Source: Bradyrhizobium sp. CB1015 (GTDB lineage: Bacteria; Pseudomonadota; Alphaproteobacteria; Rhizobiales; Xanthobacteraceae). From it: a DNA stretch of 64,000 nt. The stretch spans positions 5,022,001 through 5,086,000 of the forward strand of contig NZ_CP104174.1 of the NCBI RefSeq assembly GCF_025200925.1, written 5' to 3'. Position numbers and translations under genes: made by a program. This document shows positions 54,671 to 64,000 of the stretch, piece after piece. The notes under the pieces were generated by a model. That model ran no database searches and was not told the origin of the DNA. It saw only the letters and a list, made by a program, of their open reading frames with translations. Position 1 is the first letter of the stretch. The number at the start of each line of letters is the position of its first letter.

Positions 54671-55744
54671 CTACGGCTCTGCCCGAAACAGCAAACACGC
54701 ATCCCCATACGAATAGAACCGGTATCCGCTCGCAATCGCATGCGCATAGGCCTGCTTCATCGTCTCGAGGCCGGAGAAGGCCGACACCAGCATGAACAGC
54801 GTCGACTTGGGCAAATGGAAGTTCGTCATCAGGACATCGACGGCGCGGAAGCGATAGCCGGGGGTGATGAAGATCGAGGTCTCAGCCGCGAACGGACGGA
54901 TCGTGCCGTCTTCGCTCGCCGCGCTTTCGAGCAGACGCAATGACGTGGTGCCGACGGCAACGACACGGCCGCCATTGTTTCGCGCACTATTGAGCCGCTC
55001 CGCCGTCTCGGCCGAGATCGTGCCCCACTCGGCATGCATCTTGTGGGCTTCGGTGTCGTCGACCTTGACCGGCAGGAACGTCCCTGCCCCGACGTGCAGC
55101 GTCACCCTGACGATGCCGACACCGCGCGCGTGCAGCGCCTGCTCCAGCGCGGGCGTGAAATGCAGACCCGCGGTCGGGGCAGCAACTGCGCCCTCGTTCG
55201 CCGCGAACATCGTCTGGTAATCCGCAAAATCCTGATCGTCAGGCGTGCGCTTGGAGGCGATGTAGGGCGGCAGCGGCGGGCTGCCGAGATCGGCGATGGC
55301 CTGGTCGAGCGCCGGGCCGTGGAACGAGAAGCCAAGCGTCACCTCGCCGTCGGTGCCCTTGGCCTCGACCTCGGCGTCGAGATGGCCGAGCAGGCAGACC
55401 TTGCCCTCGTTGCCGAAGCGGATGCGGTCGCCGGGGACGAGCTTCTTGGCCGGCTTCACCAGCGCCTGCCAGCGCGAGCCGTCGAGACGCTTGATCAGCG
55501 TCGCCTCGATCTTCGGCTCGGTCTCGCGGCCGATGCGGCGGCCCTTCAATTGCGCCGCAATCACCTTGGTGTCGTTGACGACGAGCTGGTCGCCCGGCCT
55601 CAGCCATTGCGGAAGATCGGAAATGATCTGGTCGCGCAGCGCACCGTTCTCGACGACCAGCATCCTCGCGGAATCGCGCGGGCTCGCCGGGCGCAAAGCG
55701 ATGCGCTCGGGCGGCAGATCGAAATCGAAGAGATCGGTGCGCAT
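54671..55744 (-). CDS. queA: S-adenosylmethionine:tRNA ribosyltransferase-isomerase
   Basis: 357 residues. Transfers the ribosyl part of SAM to preQ1 in tRNA to make epoxyqueuosine. Family stretches: [86 protein letters not shown], and [13 protein letters not shown]. Acts after Tgt, encoded at 49014. Confidence 0.96.
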   Translation of the reverse strand: MRTDLFDFDLPPERIALRPASPRDSARMLVVENGALRDQIISDLPQWLRPGDQLVVNDTKVIAAQLKGRRIGRETEPKIEATLIKRLDGSRWQALVKPAKKLVPGDRIRFGNEGKVCLLGHLDAEVEAKGTDGEVTLGFSFHGPALDQAIADLGSPPLPPYIASKRTPDDQDFADYQTMFAANEGAVAAPTAGLHFTPALEQALHARGVGIVRVTLHVGAGTFLPVKVDDTEAHKMHAEWGTISAETAERLNSARNNGGRVVAVGTTSLRLLESAASEDGTIRPFAAETSIFITPGYRFRAVDVLMTNFHLPKSTLFMLVSAFSGLETMKQAYAHAIASGYRFYSYGDACLLFRAEP

Positions 55745-55758
55745 GTCTCACTAGCACC

Positions 55759-55850
55759 GTCATTCCGGAGCGCTTAGAGCGCGGCGATCCGGAATCCCGG
55801 GATTGTGGCACGAGATTCCGGGTTCGCGCTTCGCGCGCCCCGGAATGACC
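55759..55850. repeat. Dispersed inverted repeat (GTCATTCCGG family)
   Basis: GTCATTCCGGAGCGC at the left, GCGCGCCCCGGAATGAC at the right, with GATCCGGAATCCCGGGATT inside. It lies between ppiB and queA on the same strand, so it would be part of their read-through RNA. Confidence 0.75.
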
Positions 55851-55859
55851 GCTACGCGG

Positions 55860-56324
55860 TCATTCCTTGTCCGCGGCCATCCGCGCCTTGACGATCTTGT
55901 CGGGGTTCTGCACCGGCTCACCGCGCTTGATCTTGTCCACGTTCTCCATGCCCTCGGTGACCTTGCCCCACACCGTGTACTGGTTGTCGAGGAAGCGGGC
56001 GTCGTCGAAGCAGATGAAGAACTGGCTGTCGCCGGAATCGGGATTGGCGGCGCGGGCCATCGAGGCGGTGCCGCGCACATGCGGCTCCTTGTTGAACTCG
56101 GCCTTCAGCTTCTTGCCGGAGCCGCCGGTGCCGGTGCCGTGCGGGCAGCCGGTCTGCGCCATGAAGCCCTCGATCACGCGGTGGAACACGATGCCGTCGT
56201 AGAAGCCCTCGCGGACCAGCTCCTTGATGCGCGCGACGTGGTTCGGCGCGAGATCGGGCCGCATCTCGATGGTGACGGGGCCCTGCGTGGTCTCGAGGAT
56301 CAGGGTGTTTTCGGTGACGCTCAT
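55860..56324 (-). CDS. ppiB: Cytoplasmic peptidyl-prolyl isomerase (cyclophilin)
   Basis: 154 residues without signal peptide. Cyclophilin core: FYDGIVFHRVIEGFMAQTGCPHGTGTGG, GTASMARAANPDSGDSQFFICF, LDNQYTVWGKVTEGMENVDKI. The active-site Arg (FHRVI), Gln (SQFFICF) and Phe are present. Its ATG overlaps the stop of the preceding gene by 4 bases. Confidence 0.93.
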   Translation of the reverse strand: MSVTENTLILETTQGPVTIEMRPDLAPNHVARIKELVREGFYDGIVFHRVIEGFMAQTGCPHGTGTGGSGKKLKAEFNKEPHVRGTASMARAANPDSGDSQFFICFDDARFLDNQYTVWGKVTEGMENVDKIKRGEPVQNPDKIVKARMAADKE

Positions 56325-56746
56325 GCTCGTCTCTCTTGCGTTGGGGGTGAAGTCTTGTCCGGTGACGTCTTGCGGCTGCGGAACTGGATCGCGAATGGTC
56401 GCCCCGCAGCAGCGCCGGCCATTGCATCGGTAAATGGCACCGGCGTGCAGCGTTGCAACGCCTCCATCACCGCGATCCGGTATTGCAGCCGGTCATTGTC
56501 GGAGGCCTCCGCGGATTCATAGGTAATCCTCGGATGGCCCAGAATGTTTCCGGCCCGGTTAAAGCTCACGACGACGGTGATGTCGAGGGGGCGGGCCTTG
56601 GCCGGCGACGGCGGTCTCCAGCAGGTGCGCAGGTGCCGGAAGATGTCCTGGATCGTGTCGACCTCGGCGGCCTCCACAGCCGCATGGGAGGTGCCGAGCA
56701 GCAGCATCGCGGCAACCAGCACGAGCTTGCCACCGCGGCGCGCCAT
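56321..56746 (-). CDS. Exported protein with TolA/TonB C-terminal-like domain
   Basis: 141 residues with signal peptide (LVLVAAMLLLGTSHAAVEA). The rest, IFRHLRTCWRPPSPAKARPLDITVVVSFNRAGNILGHPRITYES and AVMEALQRCTPVPFTDAMAGAAAGRPFAIQFRSRK, follows the CW...V.F..G.......A...C.P pattern of TolA/TonB C-terminal domains, with two conserved-looking Cys. It lies between two cyclophilin genes in one operon, overlapping ppiB by 4 bases. Likely periplasmic; partner unknown. Confidence 0.7.
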   Translation of the reverse strand: MARRGGKLVLVAAMLLLGTSHAAVEAAEVDTIQDIFRHLRTCWRPPSPAKARPLDITVVVSFNRAGNILGHPRITYESAEASDNDRLQYRIAVMEALQRCTPVPFTDAMAGAAAGRPFAIQFRSRKTSPDKTSPPTQERRA

Positions 56747-56754
56747 GGCCGCGC

Positions 56755-57318
56755 CTATTTGATGTCGGACGCGACCTGCACCTTCACCATCTTGTCGGGA
56801 TCGGTGACGGAGCCGCCGGGCGAGCCGGGAGGCGCCTTCTTGAGCTTGTCGACGACGTCCATGCCCTGCACGACCTCGCCGATCACGGTGTACTGGCCGT
56901 CGAGGCTGCCGCCGTCGGCGAACATGATGAAGAACTGCGAGTTGGCGCTGTCGACGCTGTCGCCGCGCCTGGCCATGCCGACGATGCCGCGGGCAAAATG
57001 CACCTTGGAGAATTCCTGCTTCAGGTTCGGATATTTCGAGCCGCCGGTGCCGTTGCCATTCTGGCCGTCGCCCGTCTGCGCCATGAAGCCGTCCATGACG
57101 CGGTGGAATGGCACGTTGTTATAGAAGCCCTCGCGCGCGAGCTGCTTGATGCGTTCGGCATGCTGGGGCGCGATGTCGGTCCTGAGCTTGATGACGATGC
57201 GGCCCTTGGTGCTGTCGATCACGATGGCGTTGGCCTTGTCGAGATTTGCCGGCAATTGCTGTGCCGCCGCCGGCACCGCGAACAGAAGCGCGGCAAGAAC
57301 TGCGAGAATTCGGATCAT
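56755..57318 (-). CDS. Periplasmic peptidyl-prolyl isomerase (cyclophilin)
   Basis: 187 residues with a signal peptide (ILAVLAALLFAVPAAAQ). Cyclophilin core: GFYNNVPFHRVMDGFMAQTGDG, GIVGMARRGDSVDSANSQFFIMF, LDGQYTVIGEVVQGMDVVDKL. Arg, Gln and Phe of the active site are present. It is the exported counterpart of the downstream ppiB. First or second gene of the run coaD - this - TonB-C-like - ppiB. Confidence 0.92.
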   Translation of the reverse strand: MIRILAVLAALLFAVPAAAQQLPANLDKANAIVIDSTKGRIVIKLRTDIAPQHAERIKQLAREGFYNNVPFHRVMDGFMAQTGDGQNGNGTGGSKYPNLKQEFSKVHFARGIVGMARRGDSVDSANSQFFIMFADGGSLDGQYTVIGEVVQGMDVVDKLKKAPPGSPGGSVTDPDKMVKVQVASDIK

Positions 57319-57351
57319 GACAACTCCGGATCAGAAAGAGAAAGCGCGCCG

Positions 57352-57849
57352 TTATCCAGCGAATTTGGCCTTGAGCAGGCTTGCTACAAGCGGCGGGACG
57401 AAGGCCGAGACGTCCCCGCCCATGCCGGCGATCTGGCGTACCAAAGTGGCGGTGATCGGGCGGACCATGGGAGAGGCCGGCAGGAAGACCGTATGCACCT
57501 CGGGCGCCATGGCCTCGTTCATGCCGGCGAGCTGCATCTCGTAGTCGAGGTCGGTGCCGTCGCGCAGGCCCCGGATCATGATGGTCGCAGCGTGCTTGCG
57601 CGCCGCGGTGACCGACAGATCGTCAAACGTCGTCGCCTCGAGCACGCAGCCGGCCTGGGCTGCGATCGGACCGCAGACGTCCTCGAGCATCTTGAGGCGC
57701 TCCTCGGTCGAGAACAGCGGCTTCTTGCCGGGGTGGACCCCGATCGCGACCACGAGCCTGTCGCACAAGGAAACGCTGTGCCGGACCACGTCCAGATGGC
57801 CGTTGGTGATGGGGTCGAAGGAACCTGGGTAAAAGGCAATGCGCGGCAT
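57352..57849 (-). CDS. coaD: Phosphopantetheine adenylyltransferase
   Basis: 165 residues. Adenylates 4'-phosphopantetheine, the penultimate step to CoA. Nucleotidyltransferase motifs: [19 protein letters not shown] (T/HxGH), [20 protein letters not shown], and the C-terminal [10 protein letters not shown] (ISSTxVR type). Ends 33 bases before the periplasmic cyclophilin gene, which suggests one operon. Confidence 0.96.
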   Translation of the reverse strand: MPRIAFYPGSFDPITNGHLDVVRHSVSLCDRLVVAIGVHPGKKPLFSTEERLKMLEDVCGPIAAQAGCVLEATTFDDLSVTAARKHAATIMIRGLRDGTDLDYEMQLAGMNEAMAPEVHTVFLPASPMVRPITATLVRQIAGMGGDVSAFVPPLVASLLKAKFAG

Positions 57850-58117
57850 GGCTCCGTCCTACCGCGCCCGGCCCGGGCCGGCAAGCCGGGCAGGTTCCTG
57901 CTCCGTTTCCGGTCCAGTCCCCGAAAAATGTCTCTCCTGACGTCGGCAACGGCCGGTTTGTTTCGTCCTCGGGGCGGCCACGAAACAAATCGGAGCGGGA
58001 ACGAAACCATTTCCGGCGACCGCGAAGACGTCCCGAAACTGGCCATGGTTATCAATCCGGCCAACGAACGACGGGCCGCGTACTGGGCGTAGGCGGCCGC
58101 ATCACAGGGGACAGTCA

Positions 58118-58375
58118 ATGATCAAGGCTCTTTCAGCGATCGCAATCTCTGCGTGTGTTGCCGCGGCCCTCACCCTCCTGCCCGGCTTTGCCCCGACCGT
58201 CGAAGCCAGCGTGCCGCAGCCGCTGGCCAAGAGCGACCGGCTCGATATCCGCACCGTCGGCCGTGACTGCTCGCAGCAGGCTTGGCCGAATTTCGAGGCG
58301 TCCTGCCTGCGCCGCGCCGGCAGCAAGGCCAATGTCCGCGAGGCGCGCCTGGTGACCGCCGACCGCACGCCGTAG
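58118..58375 (+). CDS. Small exported protein
   Basis: 85 residues. Signal peptide (ISACVAAALTLLPGFAPTVEA), then KSDRLDIRTVGRDCSQQAWPNFEASCLRRAG with two Cys likely bonded. A type I recognise from Bradyrhizobium and relatives but of unknown function. GGGGA upstream is a plausible ribosome-binding site. Confidence 0.72.
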   Translation: MIKALSAIAISACVAAALTLLPGFAPTVEASVPQPLAKSDRLDIRTVGRDCSQQAWPNFEASCLRRAGSKANVREARLVTADRTP

Positions 58376-58641
58376 TCGGATCTGTCAGTTTCGCGTCAGG
58401 AAGGTCCCTCAAGATAAACCCCATGGATGTTTGCGACGTCTCGTCGCAGACTGCGTGCTGTTCGCGCCCCTCGGAATGGCCCGCCGGGCGCGATCTCGTT
58501 GAGGCGCACTGTCCGATCGGCTGCCGCTTGTCATGACCATGGGCGCCCTTGGGGTGGTCTAAGACGATATCGGCACCAGTCCCTCTAGGCCAAGGAAGCC
58601 GCCATAGTGCAGCAGGCAGGCTGCATGAGGCGGGTGCGAAA

Positions 58642-59604
58642 ATGTCTAACGATCCACCTCTGCAGCTGAAGCCTCGGCTGGCAATCTCGGTCGATCAGGT
58701 GCAGTCGATCATCCGTCGGGTCTCTCCGCAAGCCTCGGTACTGGACGTCGCCGAACTGCATGGCGGGGAGATCGGGACCGTCCTGGAGATCGTGTTGGCG
58801 GATTCGCCAGCCTGTATCCTCAAGGCCTACCCTGCATCGCTGCAGTGGAAGATGGCAAAAGAGGTCTACGTTCTGGAGCTTCTCCGTGACGTTGATGTAG
58901 CCGTTCCGAAAATACTGTTTGCCGACGACACGCGAAGAGCGATCGACCTCAACTACGTCCTGATGACCAAGCTCGACGGCACGATGCTCGGCCGGCGCGA
59001 AGCCGATCTATCGGACGCCGGGTTGTTCGCAATCTACGCCGAGATGGGTGCGGCGCTTCGCAGGATCAATGAAGTTACCCTCGACAGCTTTGGCTATATC
59101 GGTCCTAACGGGGTCTGGACGGCGCATCCGAGCAATCGGGCCTACATGTCCGCGCAGTTTGACAAGAAACTGACGGAGTTTTGCACGCGAGGCGGTGATC
59201 GCGCACTTGCCGGGCGGCTCCGGGACAGCGTTATGGCGCGCCAGCATCTGTTGGACGCGGCAGTTATCCCTCGCCTGTGCCATTACGATTTCCACGCCGG
59301 GAACATCCTGGTGACGTCGCACGGCGATCCGCACCTGTCGGGCATTGTCGATTTCGAGAACGCGACGTCCGGCGATCCGCTGATGGATATCGCGAAGGCG
59401 CTGTACTACTTCACGCCGAAGGATGCGCCCAAGCGAGAAGGACTGCTCGCGGGCTATGGCAAGATCGGGCGTCCCGACTGGCAGGAGACGCTTCGTCTCT
59501 ACCGCATGTATTGCACGCTGGAGCTATGGTGCTGGATGGCACAGATCGGCAAGCACGAGGCGCTTGCCGGCCTCACGAGAGAGCTTGCGAACGCTAATTC
59601 GTAG
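58642..59604 (+). CDS. Phosphotransferase-family (APH-like) kinase
   Basis: 320 residues from ATG 58642. Protein-kinase-like fold of the aminoglycoside/choline phosphotransferase family: ACILKAYPASLQWKMAKEVYVLELL (ATP Lys), NYVLMTKLDGTMLG hinge, catalytic loop RLCHYDFHAGNILV (HxDxxxxN) and IVDFENATSGDPLMDIAKAL (DFE). Probably phosphorylates a small metabolite; resistance is not implied. A longer frame from 58549 lacks support. Confidence 0.88.
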   Translation: MSNDPPLQLKPRLAISVDQVQSIIRRVSPQASVLDVAELHGGEIGTVLEIVLADSPACILKAYPASLQWKMAKEVYVLELLRDVDVAVPKILFADDTRRAIDLNYVLMTKLDGTMLGRREADLSDAGLFAIYAEMGAALRRINEVTLDSFGYIGPNGVWTAHPSNRAYMSAQFDKKLTEFCTRGGDRALAGRLRDSVMARQHLLDAAVIPRLCHYDFHAGNILVTSHGDPHLSGIVDFENATSGDPLMDIAKALYYFTPKDAPKREGLLAGYGKIGRPDWQETLRLYRMYCTLELWCWMAQIGKHEALAGLTRELANANS

Positions 59605-59687
59605 CCCGGATGGAGCGAAGCGCAATCCGGGATTCTCTCGACACCTGAGAGTCACGGATTTCGCTTCGCTCCATCCGGGCTACGGGA
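59603..59687. repeat. Dispersed inverted repeat (GTAGCCCGGATGGAGCG family)
   Basis: GTAGCCCGGATGGAGCGAAG at the left pairs with CTTCGCTCCATCCGGGCTAC at the right, perfectly over 20 bases, with AATCCGGGATT and GAGAGTC in the loop. It lies between convergent genes and may also act as a bidirectional terminator. Confidence 0.82.
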
Positions 59688-59694
59688 CTACCCG

Positions 59695-62427
59695 TTACTC
59701 CCCGTTCGCTCCGTTCCCGTTCTCGGCCTCTTCCGTGATGTGCTCGACGGACACCACGTGCTCGTCCTCGGCGGTGTCGAACACGATCACGCCTTGCGTC
59801 GAGCGGCCGGCGATGCGGATGCCTTCGACCGGGCAGCGGATCAGCTGGCCCTTGTCGGTAACCAGCATGATTTGATCCGCCTCCTCCACCGGGAACGAGG
59901 CGACGAGATTGCCGTTGCGGTTGTTGACGCTCATGGCGACGATGCCTTTGCCGCCGCGGCCGGTGGTGCGGTACTCGTAGGACGAGGTGCGCTTGCCGTA
60001 GCCGTTGACGGAGACGGTCAGCACGACCTGCTCCTGCGCCGACATCTCGACATAGCGCTCCTGCGGGAGCTGGAAGCTGCCCGAGGTCTCCTCGGCCTCG
60101 GCATCGGCCGGAGCCTCTTCCGCGGCGGCTTCACCCGCCACCGCGCGCCGCATCTTCAAATAGGCCGAGCGCTCGTCCGAGGTGGTGTCGACGTGGCGCA
60201 GGATCGCCAGCGAAATCACCTTGTCGCCTTCGCCGAGCGCGATGCCGCGCACGCCCATCGAGGTGCGCCCGGTGAACACGCGCACGTCGGTGACGGGGAA
60301 GCGGATGCACTGGCCGCCGGCCGCGGTCAGCAGCACGTCGTCGCGCTCGGTGCAGATCTGCACGTCGACGATCGCCTCGTTGTCGTCGAGCTTCATCGCG
60401 ATGATGCCGGAGCGGCGGACATCGACGAAGTCGGACAGCTTGTTGCGCCGGACGTTGCCGCCCGTCGTTGCGAACATCACATCGAGCTGGCCCCAGGTCG
60501 ATTCATCCTCCGGCAGCGGCATGATGGTGGTGATGCGCTCGCCCTGCTCCAGCGGCAGGATGTTGATCATGGCCTTGCCGCGCGCGTTCGGCGCGGCCAT
60601 CGGCAGCCGCCAGACCTTTTCCTTGTAGACCTGGCCGCGCGAGGAGAAGAACAGCACCGGCGTATGGGTCGAGGCGACAAAGAGCCGGCTGACGAAATCC
60701 TCGTCGCGGGTCTGCATGCCGGAGCGGCCCTTGCCGCCGCGGCGCTGGGCGCGATAGGCCGACAGCGGCACCCGCTTGACGTAGCCGGCATGCGAGACCG
60801 TGACGACCATGTCCTCGCGCTGGATCAGGTCCTCGTCCTCGACCTCGCCCTCCTGCTCCATGATCATGGTGCGGCGCGGCGTGGCGAACTCGGCCTTCAC
60901 CTCGGCGAGCTCGGTCTTGATGATGTCGAGGATGCGGGCACGCGAGTGCAGGATCTCGAGATACTCGCCGATCTCGCCGGCGAGCTTTGCGAGTTCGTCG
61001 CCGATCTCGTCGCGACCGAGCGCCGTGAGCCGCGCGAGGCGCAGCTCCAGGATGGCCTTCGCCTGATCCAGTGACAGGCGGATGGTACCGTCGGCGTTGA
61101 GCCGATGGCGCGGATCGTCGATCAGCGTGATGATGTCCTCGACGTCACGCGCGGGCCAGTCCCGCGTCATCAGGGTCTCGCGCGCCACAGCCGGCGTTGG
61201 CGAGTGCCGAATCACCTTGATGATCTCGTCGATATTGGCGACGGCGATGGCAAGGCCGACCTGCTCATGCGCGCGCTCGCGAGCCTTGCGCAGCTTGTAC
61301 TTGGTCCGGCGGGTGACGACCTGCTCGCGGAAGCCGACGAAGATCGTCAGCATGTCCTTCAGGTTCATCGTCTGCGGACGACCGCTATCGAGCGCGACGG
61401 CGTTGACGCCGAACGAGGTCTGCAGCGGCGTGAACTTGTAGAGCTGGTTCAGCACCACATCGGGAACCGCATCGCGCTTGAGCTCGATCACGACCCGGTA
61501 GCCGTCGCGGTCGGACTCGTCGCGCAGATCGGAGATGCCCTCGATCTTCTTCTCCTTGTACAGCTCGGCGATTCGCTCGACCATCGTCGCCTTGTTCACC
61601 TGATACGGCAGCTCGGTGATGACGATCGCCTCGCGCTCCTTCCGGATCGTTTCGAAGGTGACCTTGCCGCGCATCACGATCGAGCCGCGGCCGAGATGGT
61701 AGGCACTGCGGATGCCTTGCCGTCCGAGGATGATCCCCCCGGTCGGGAAATCCGGGCCCGGAATGATGGCATTGAGCTCGTCGATAGTCAGCGAGGGATT
61801 GTCGACCAGTGCCAGGCAAGCGTCGATGACCTCACCCAGATTGTGCGGCGGGATGTTGGTGGCCATGCCAACCGCGATGCCGCCGGCCCCGTTAACCAGC
61901 AGGTTCGGGAACCGGGCCGGCAGAACCACCGGCTCCTTGGTGGAACCGTCGTAGTTGTCCTGAAAATCGACCGTCTCGTTATCGATATCGTCAAGAAGCT
62001 TCAGCGCGATCTTAGTCAGACGCGACTCGGTATAGCGCATCGCCGCGGGCGGATCGCCGTCAACGGAGCCGAAATTGCCCTGGCCATCCACCAGCAGCTC
62101 ACGCATCGAGAAGGGCTGCGCCATGCGCACCAGCGCATCATAGATCGCCTGGTCGCCGTGCGGATGGTATTGGCCCATGACGTCGCCGACGATACCGGCC
62201 GACTTCTTGTGCTTCTTGTCGGGCGTGTAGCCTTCCTCGTTCATCGAGAACAGGATGCGGCGGTGCACTGGCTTCAACCCGTCGCGCGCATCAGGCAGCG
62301 CACGCGATACGATCACGCTCATGGCGTAATCGAGATAGGACTTCTTCATCTCCTCGTAGATCGAAACGGGGCGAATGTCCGAGGGTTGCGCCGGCTGGTC
62401 GCCGGGCTTGTTGTCGTCGTCAGCCAA
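59695..62427 (-). CDS. gyrA: DNA gyrase subunit A
   Basis: 910 residues. Winged helix and tower of a type IIA topoisomerase: catalytic Tyr in [26 protein letters not shown] (Gln where E. coli has Ser83; Asp87 kept), PGPDFPTGG. Tower and coiled coil end [11 protein letters not shown]. The C-terminal pinwheel has the GyrA box QRRGGKG and a 35-40 residue acidic insert ([19 protein letters not shown]). Length normal for alphaproteobacteria. Confidence 0.97.
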   Translation of the reverse strand: MADDDNKPGDQPAQPSDIRPVSIYEEMKKSYLDYAMSVIVSRALPDARDGLKPVHRRILFSMNEEGYTPDKKHKKSAGIVGDVMGQYHPHGDQAIYDALVRMAQPFSMRELLVDGQGNFGSVDGDPPAAMRYTESRLTKIALKLLDDIDNETVDFQDNYDGSTKEPVVLPARFPNLLVNGAGGIAVGMATNIPPHNLGEVIDACLALVDNPSLTIDELNAIIPGPDFPTGGIILGRQGIRSAYHLGRGSIVMRGKVTFETIRKEREAIVITELPYQVNKATMVERIAELYKEKKIEGISDLRDESDRDGYRVVIELKRDAVPDVVLNQLYKFTPLQTSFGVNAVALDSGRPQTMNLKDMLTIFVGFREQVVTRRTKYKLRKARERAHEQVGLAIAVANIDEIIKVIRHSPTPAVARETLMTRDWPARDVEDIITLIDDPRHRLNADGTIRLSLDQAKAILELRLARLTALGRDEIGDELAKLAGEIGEYLEILHSRARILDIIKTELAEVKAEFATPRRTMIMEQEGEVEDEDLIQREDMVVTVSHAGYVKRVPLSAYRAQRRGGKGRSGMQTRDEDFVSRLFVASTHTPVLFFSSRGQVYKEKVWRLPMAAPNARGKAMINILPLEQGERITTIMPLPEDESTWGQLDVMFATTGGNVRRNKLSDFVDVRRSGIIAMKLDDNEAIVDVQICTERDDVLLTAAGGQCIRFPVTDVRVFTGRTSMGVRGIALGEGDKVISLAILRHVDTTSDERSAYLKMRRAVAGEAAAEEAPADAEAEETSGSFQLPQERYVEMSAQEQVVLTVSVNGYGKRTSSYEYRTTGRGGKGIVAMSVNNRNGNLVASFPVEEADQIMLVTDKGQLIRCPVEGIRIAGRSTQGVIVFDTAEDEHVVSVEHITEEAENGNGANGE

Positions 62428-62675
62428 GGGGGAATCCGGTCAGGTTTTGTCTGGGAATCATATAGCGCATCCGGGGTCGGATAACCACCCTGGCAGCCGC
62501 TTCCGAAAGCGCTTTTTCCGCTTATTTTTCCAATAACTTACGGCTCCCGGAGCTACATCCTGGACGACCCCGGAATCGGCCCTCCAAGACCACCGCAACG
62601 CCGGCCTGAACATGCCGCAAGTGGGTCCGGTCAGTCCGCTTTGCGCGGCTCGACACGGACCTTACCCCCAACATG

Positions 62676-62702
62676 AAAACGGGCCCGGAAAATCCGAGCC
62701 CG
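62676..62702 (-). terminator. Intrinsic terminator for ssb
   Basis: On the minus strand CGGGCTCGGA, loop TTT, TCCGGGCCCG then TTTT; one G-U pair in the stem. It lies 86 bases after the ssb stop. The rest of the ssb-gyrA gap (62428-62787) shows nothing else clear. Confidence 0.7.
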
Positions 62703-62787
62703 CCCAGCCAATTAGTAAAGTTTGCTGACCCGATGTGGGAAGCGCGACCGACGTCGCCGCCGCACCGCCGTCGAGCAGTCCGCCCGC

Positions 62788-63276
62788 TCAGAACGGGATA
62801 TCGTCGTCCATGTCGTTGTTGCGGCCACCGCCGGCGGCCACGGGACGGCGCGGCGCGCTGCTGACGGGTCCGGAGGAGCCGAAATCGCCACCCGGCTCGT
62901 CGCCGAAGCTGCCGCCTCCGCCGCCGCGGCCGTCCAACATCGTCAGCGTCGAGTTGAAGCCCTGCAGCACGACCTCGGTCGAGTACTTCTCGACGCCGCT
63001 CTGGTCGGTCCATTTGCGGGTCTGCAGCGCGCCCTCGACGTAAACCTTCGCGCCCTTCTTCAAATACTGTTCGGCGACCTTGCAGAGTCCTTCATTGAAG
63101 ATCACGACGCGATGCCACTCGGTCTTTTCCTTGCGCTCGCCGGTGTTCTTGTCGCGCCAGGTCTCCGAGGTGGCGATGCTCAAATTCGCGATCGGCCGCC
63201 CGTCCTGGGTGCGGCGGATTTCAGGATCCTTGCCGAGATTTCCCACCAGAATGACCTTGTTGACGCTTCCCGCCAT
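62788..63276 (-). CDS. ssb: Single-stranded DNA-binding protein
   Basis: 162 residues. OB-fold with [50 protein letters not shown], and [13 protein letters not shown], then a Gly-rich linker and the acidic protein-interaction tip MDDDIPF. Coats ssDNA in replication, repair and recombination. An SOS box lies about 160 bases upstream. Confidence 0.96.
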   Translation of the reverse strand: MAGSVNKVILVGNLGKDPEIRRTQDGRPIANLSIATSETWRDKNTGERKEKTEWHRVVIFNEGLCKVAEQYLKKGAKVYVEGALQTRKWTDQSGVEKYSTEVVLQGFNSTLTMLDGRGGGGGSFGDEPGGDFGSSGPVSSAPRRPVAAGGGRNNDMDDDIPF

Positions 63277-63432
63277 CGCCGCTCTCCACTCCGAATGCCA
63301 CTGATTTCAAATGGGCGAAACCCGCTGCCCGCGTTCCTCTGCGCCCGCTGAGGCGACCCTATACGCTTGCGGGCACCGGTCAGCCCGCCACCCCCAGGGT
63401 TATCCCCATTATATAGCATCCCCCTGCGCTTT

Positions 63433-63447
63433 GTTCCAGATTTGTTC
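63433..63447. promoter_or_regulatory. LexA (SOS) box upstream of ssb
   Basis: GTTC-CAGATTT-GTTC, an exact match to the alphaproteobacterial LexA box GTTC-N7-GTTC. It is placed to control ssb on the minus strand, start 63276. The rest of the gap from 63277 to 63713 probably holds the promoters of ssb and of the divergent outer-membrane protein gene; no site was assigned there with confidence. Confidence 0.65.
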
Positions 63448-63713
63448 CTCTTGGCGCTGACGGAACATTTTGGCCGGCTGCTGAAACAAAGAGCGGCGCT
63501 TGGATGGAACTTTTTGGGTTCCCGTGAACGAAGAAAAGTCCTTAACATTCATTAAGTTGTTCCATTTCACTTGGATGGTGAGTGTTGCATCCCGGAGACG
63601 GACTTTGCCCTGTTCTTAGGCTAGCTTCGCCTTGGAATTGATTCATATGGGCGTCGCGCCTGATCAGCCGCTTCGGGGAGTTTCAAGAAGCGGACGAAAC
63701 TGGGGAGACTGTA

Positions 63714-64000
63714 ATGAATAAGATTCTGTTTGGTGCAATCGGTGCAATGGCGCTGGGGCTGTCGGCTCCGGCAAGTGCGGCGGATCTTGCTGCGCGTCCC
63801 TACACAAAGGCTCCGGCCCCTGTCGCTACCATTTACGACTGGAGCGGCTTCTACATCGGTATCAACGGCGGCGGCGGCTCAAGCCGCAAGTGCTGGGATT
63901 TCGTCGACACCACGGGCGTCGTCACCGGCGTCGCCGGCACCGTCGTCGGTGAAGGATGCCACAACGCGACCGGCGGCACGGTCGGTGGCCAGGTCGGCTA
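63714..64000 (+). CDS. Outer-membrane beta-barrel protein, N-terminal part
   Basis: Frame open to the window end (about 95 residues seen). GGGGAG site before ATG 63714. Signal peptide (ILFGAIGAMALGLSAPASAADLAARPYTKAP) and then YDWSGFYIGINGGGGSSRKCW, the start of the Omp25/RopB-like porin-family barrel (WSGFYxGxxGGxG). Function likely structural or porin-like. Truncated by the window edge. Confidence 0.88.
   Translation, partial: MNKILFGAIGAMALGLSAPASAADLAARPYTKAPAPVATIYDWSGFYIGINGGGGSSRKCWDFVDTTGVVTGVAGTVVGEGCHNATGGTVGGQVG

Noticed and set aside
58423..58536. 37-codon Cys-rich ORF MDVCDVSSQTACCSRPSEWP...
   Set aside because: No good ribosome-binding site or known family; too short to support.

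Overview
The window is a GC-rich alphaproteobacterial chromosome segment, most likely Bradyrhizobium or a close relative. The strongest pointers are an ndvC / ndvD-candidate / ndvB cluster for cyclic beta-(1,3),(1,6)-glucan synthesis, many small exported or zinc-ribbon proteins of the kind common in that group, an alphaproteobacterial SOS box (GTTC-N7-GTTC) upstream of ssb, and several families of dispersed palindromic repeats. No database search was possible; assignments come from motifs and family knowledge.

Layout. 0-5 kb: an oligopeptide-binding protein, a degenerate adenylate-forming protein and a degenerate GGDEF protein. 5-11 kb: DNA-repair translocases mfd (with sdhE) and recG. 11-15.6 kb: an AT-richer orphan gene, then EVE, VOC, WYL-regulator, dehydrogenase and DUF502 genes. 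15.6-19.3 kb: glmS and glmU, supplying UDP-GlcNAc for the envelope. 19.5-22 kb: a SPOR-like membrane protein with an IS481-family element directly behind its stop codon; the element's other end cuts a small gene. 22-28 kb: the ndv cluster. 28.2-34.6 kb: tRNA-Lys(UUU) followed by a gene-poor region of short orphan ORFs, a pseudogene and a remnant of an Mfd-type gene. 34.6-38 kb: a second, divergent Mfd-type protein. 38-49 kb: small genes, Nudix, AI-2E-type transporter, formyltransferase, RidA, DMT transporter, a secreted caspase-like protein, an orphan BrnA-like protein and cysK. 49-56 kb: tgt and queA (queuosine), a TetR gene between two genes whose upstream regions share a palindromic operator, and asd behind a threonine-rich leader peptide and terminator. 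56-64 kb: two cyclophilins, coaD, a phosphotransferase-like kinase, gyrA, ssb and the start of an outer-membrane protein gene.

The most interesting points are: (1) a short leader ORF with eight Thr and two Lys codons followed by an intrinsic terminator just before asd, the picture of ribosome-mediated attenuation of the aspartate pathway; (2) matching 19-bp palindromes upstream of a patatin lipoprotein gene and a PepSY gene on either side of a TetR gene, suggesting a local regulon; (3) a tRNA-guanine transglycosylase with intact catalytic motifs but lacking all four expected zinc ligands; (4) a second Mfd-like translocase with a degenerate RNA-polymerase-interaction region, an intrinsic terminator 10 bases before its first start codon, and a nearby C-terminal remnant of another Mfd-type gene.
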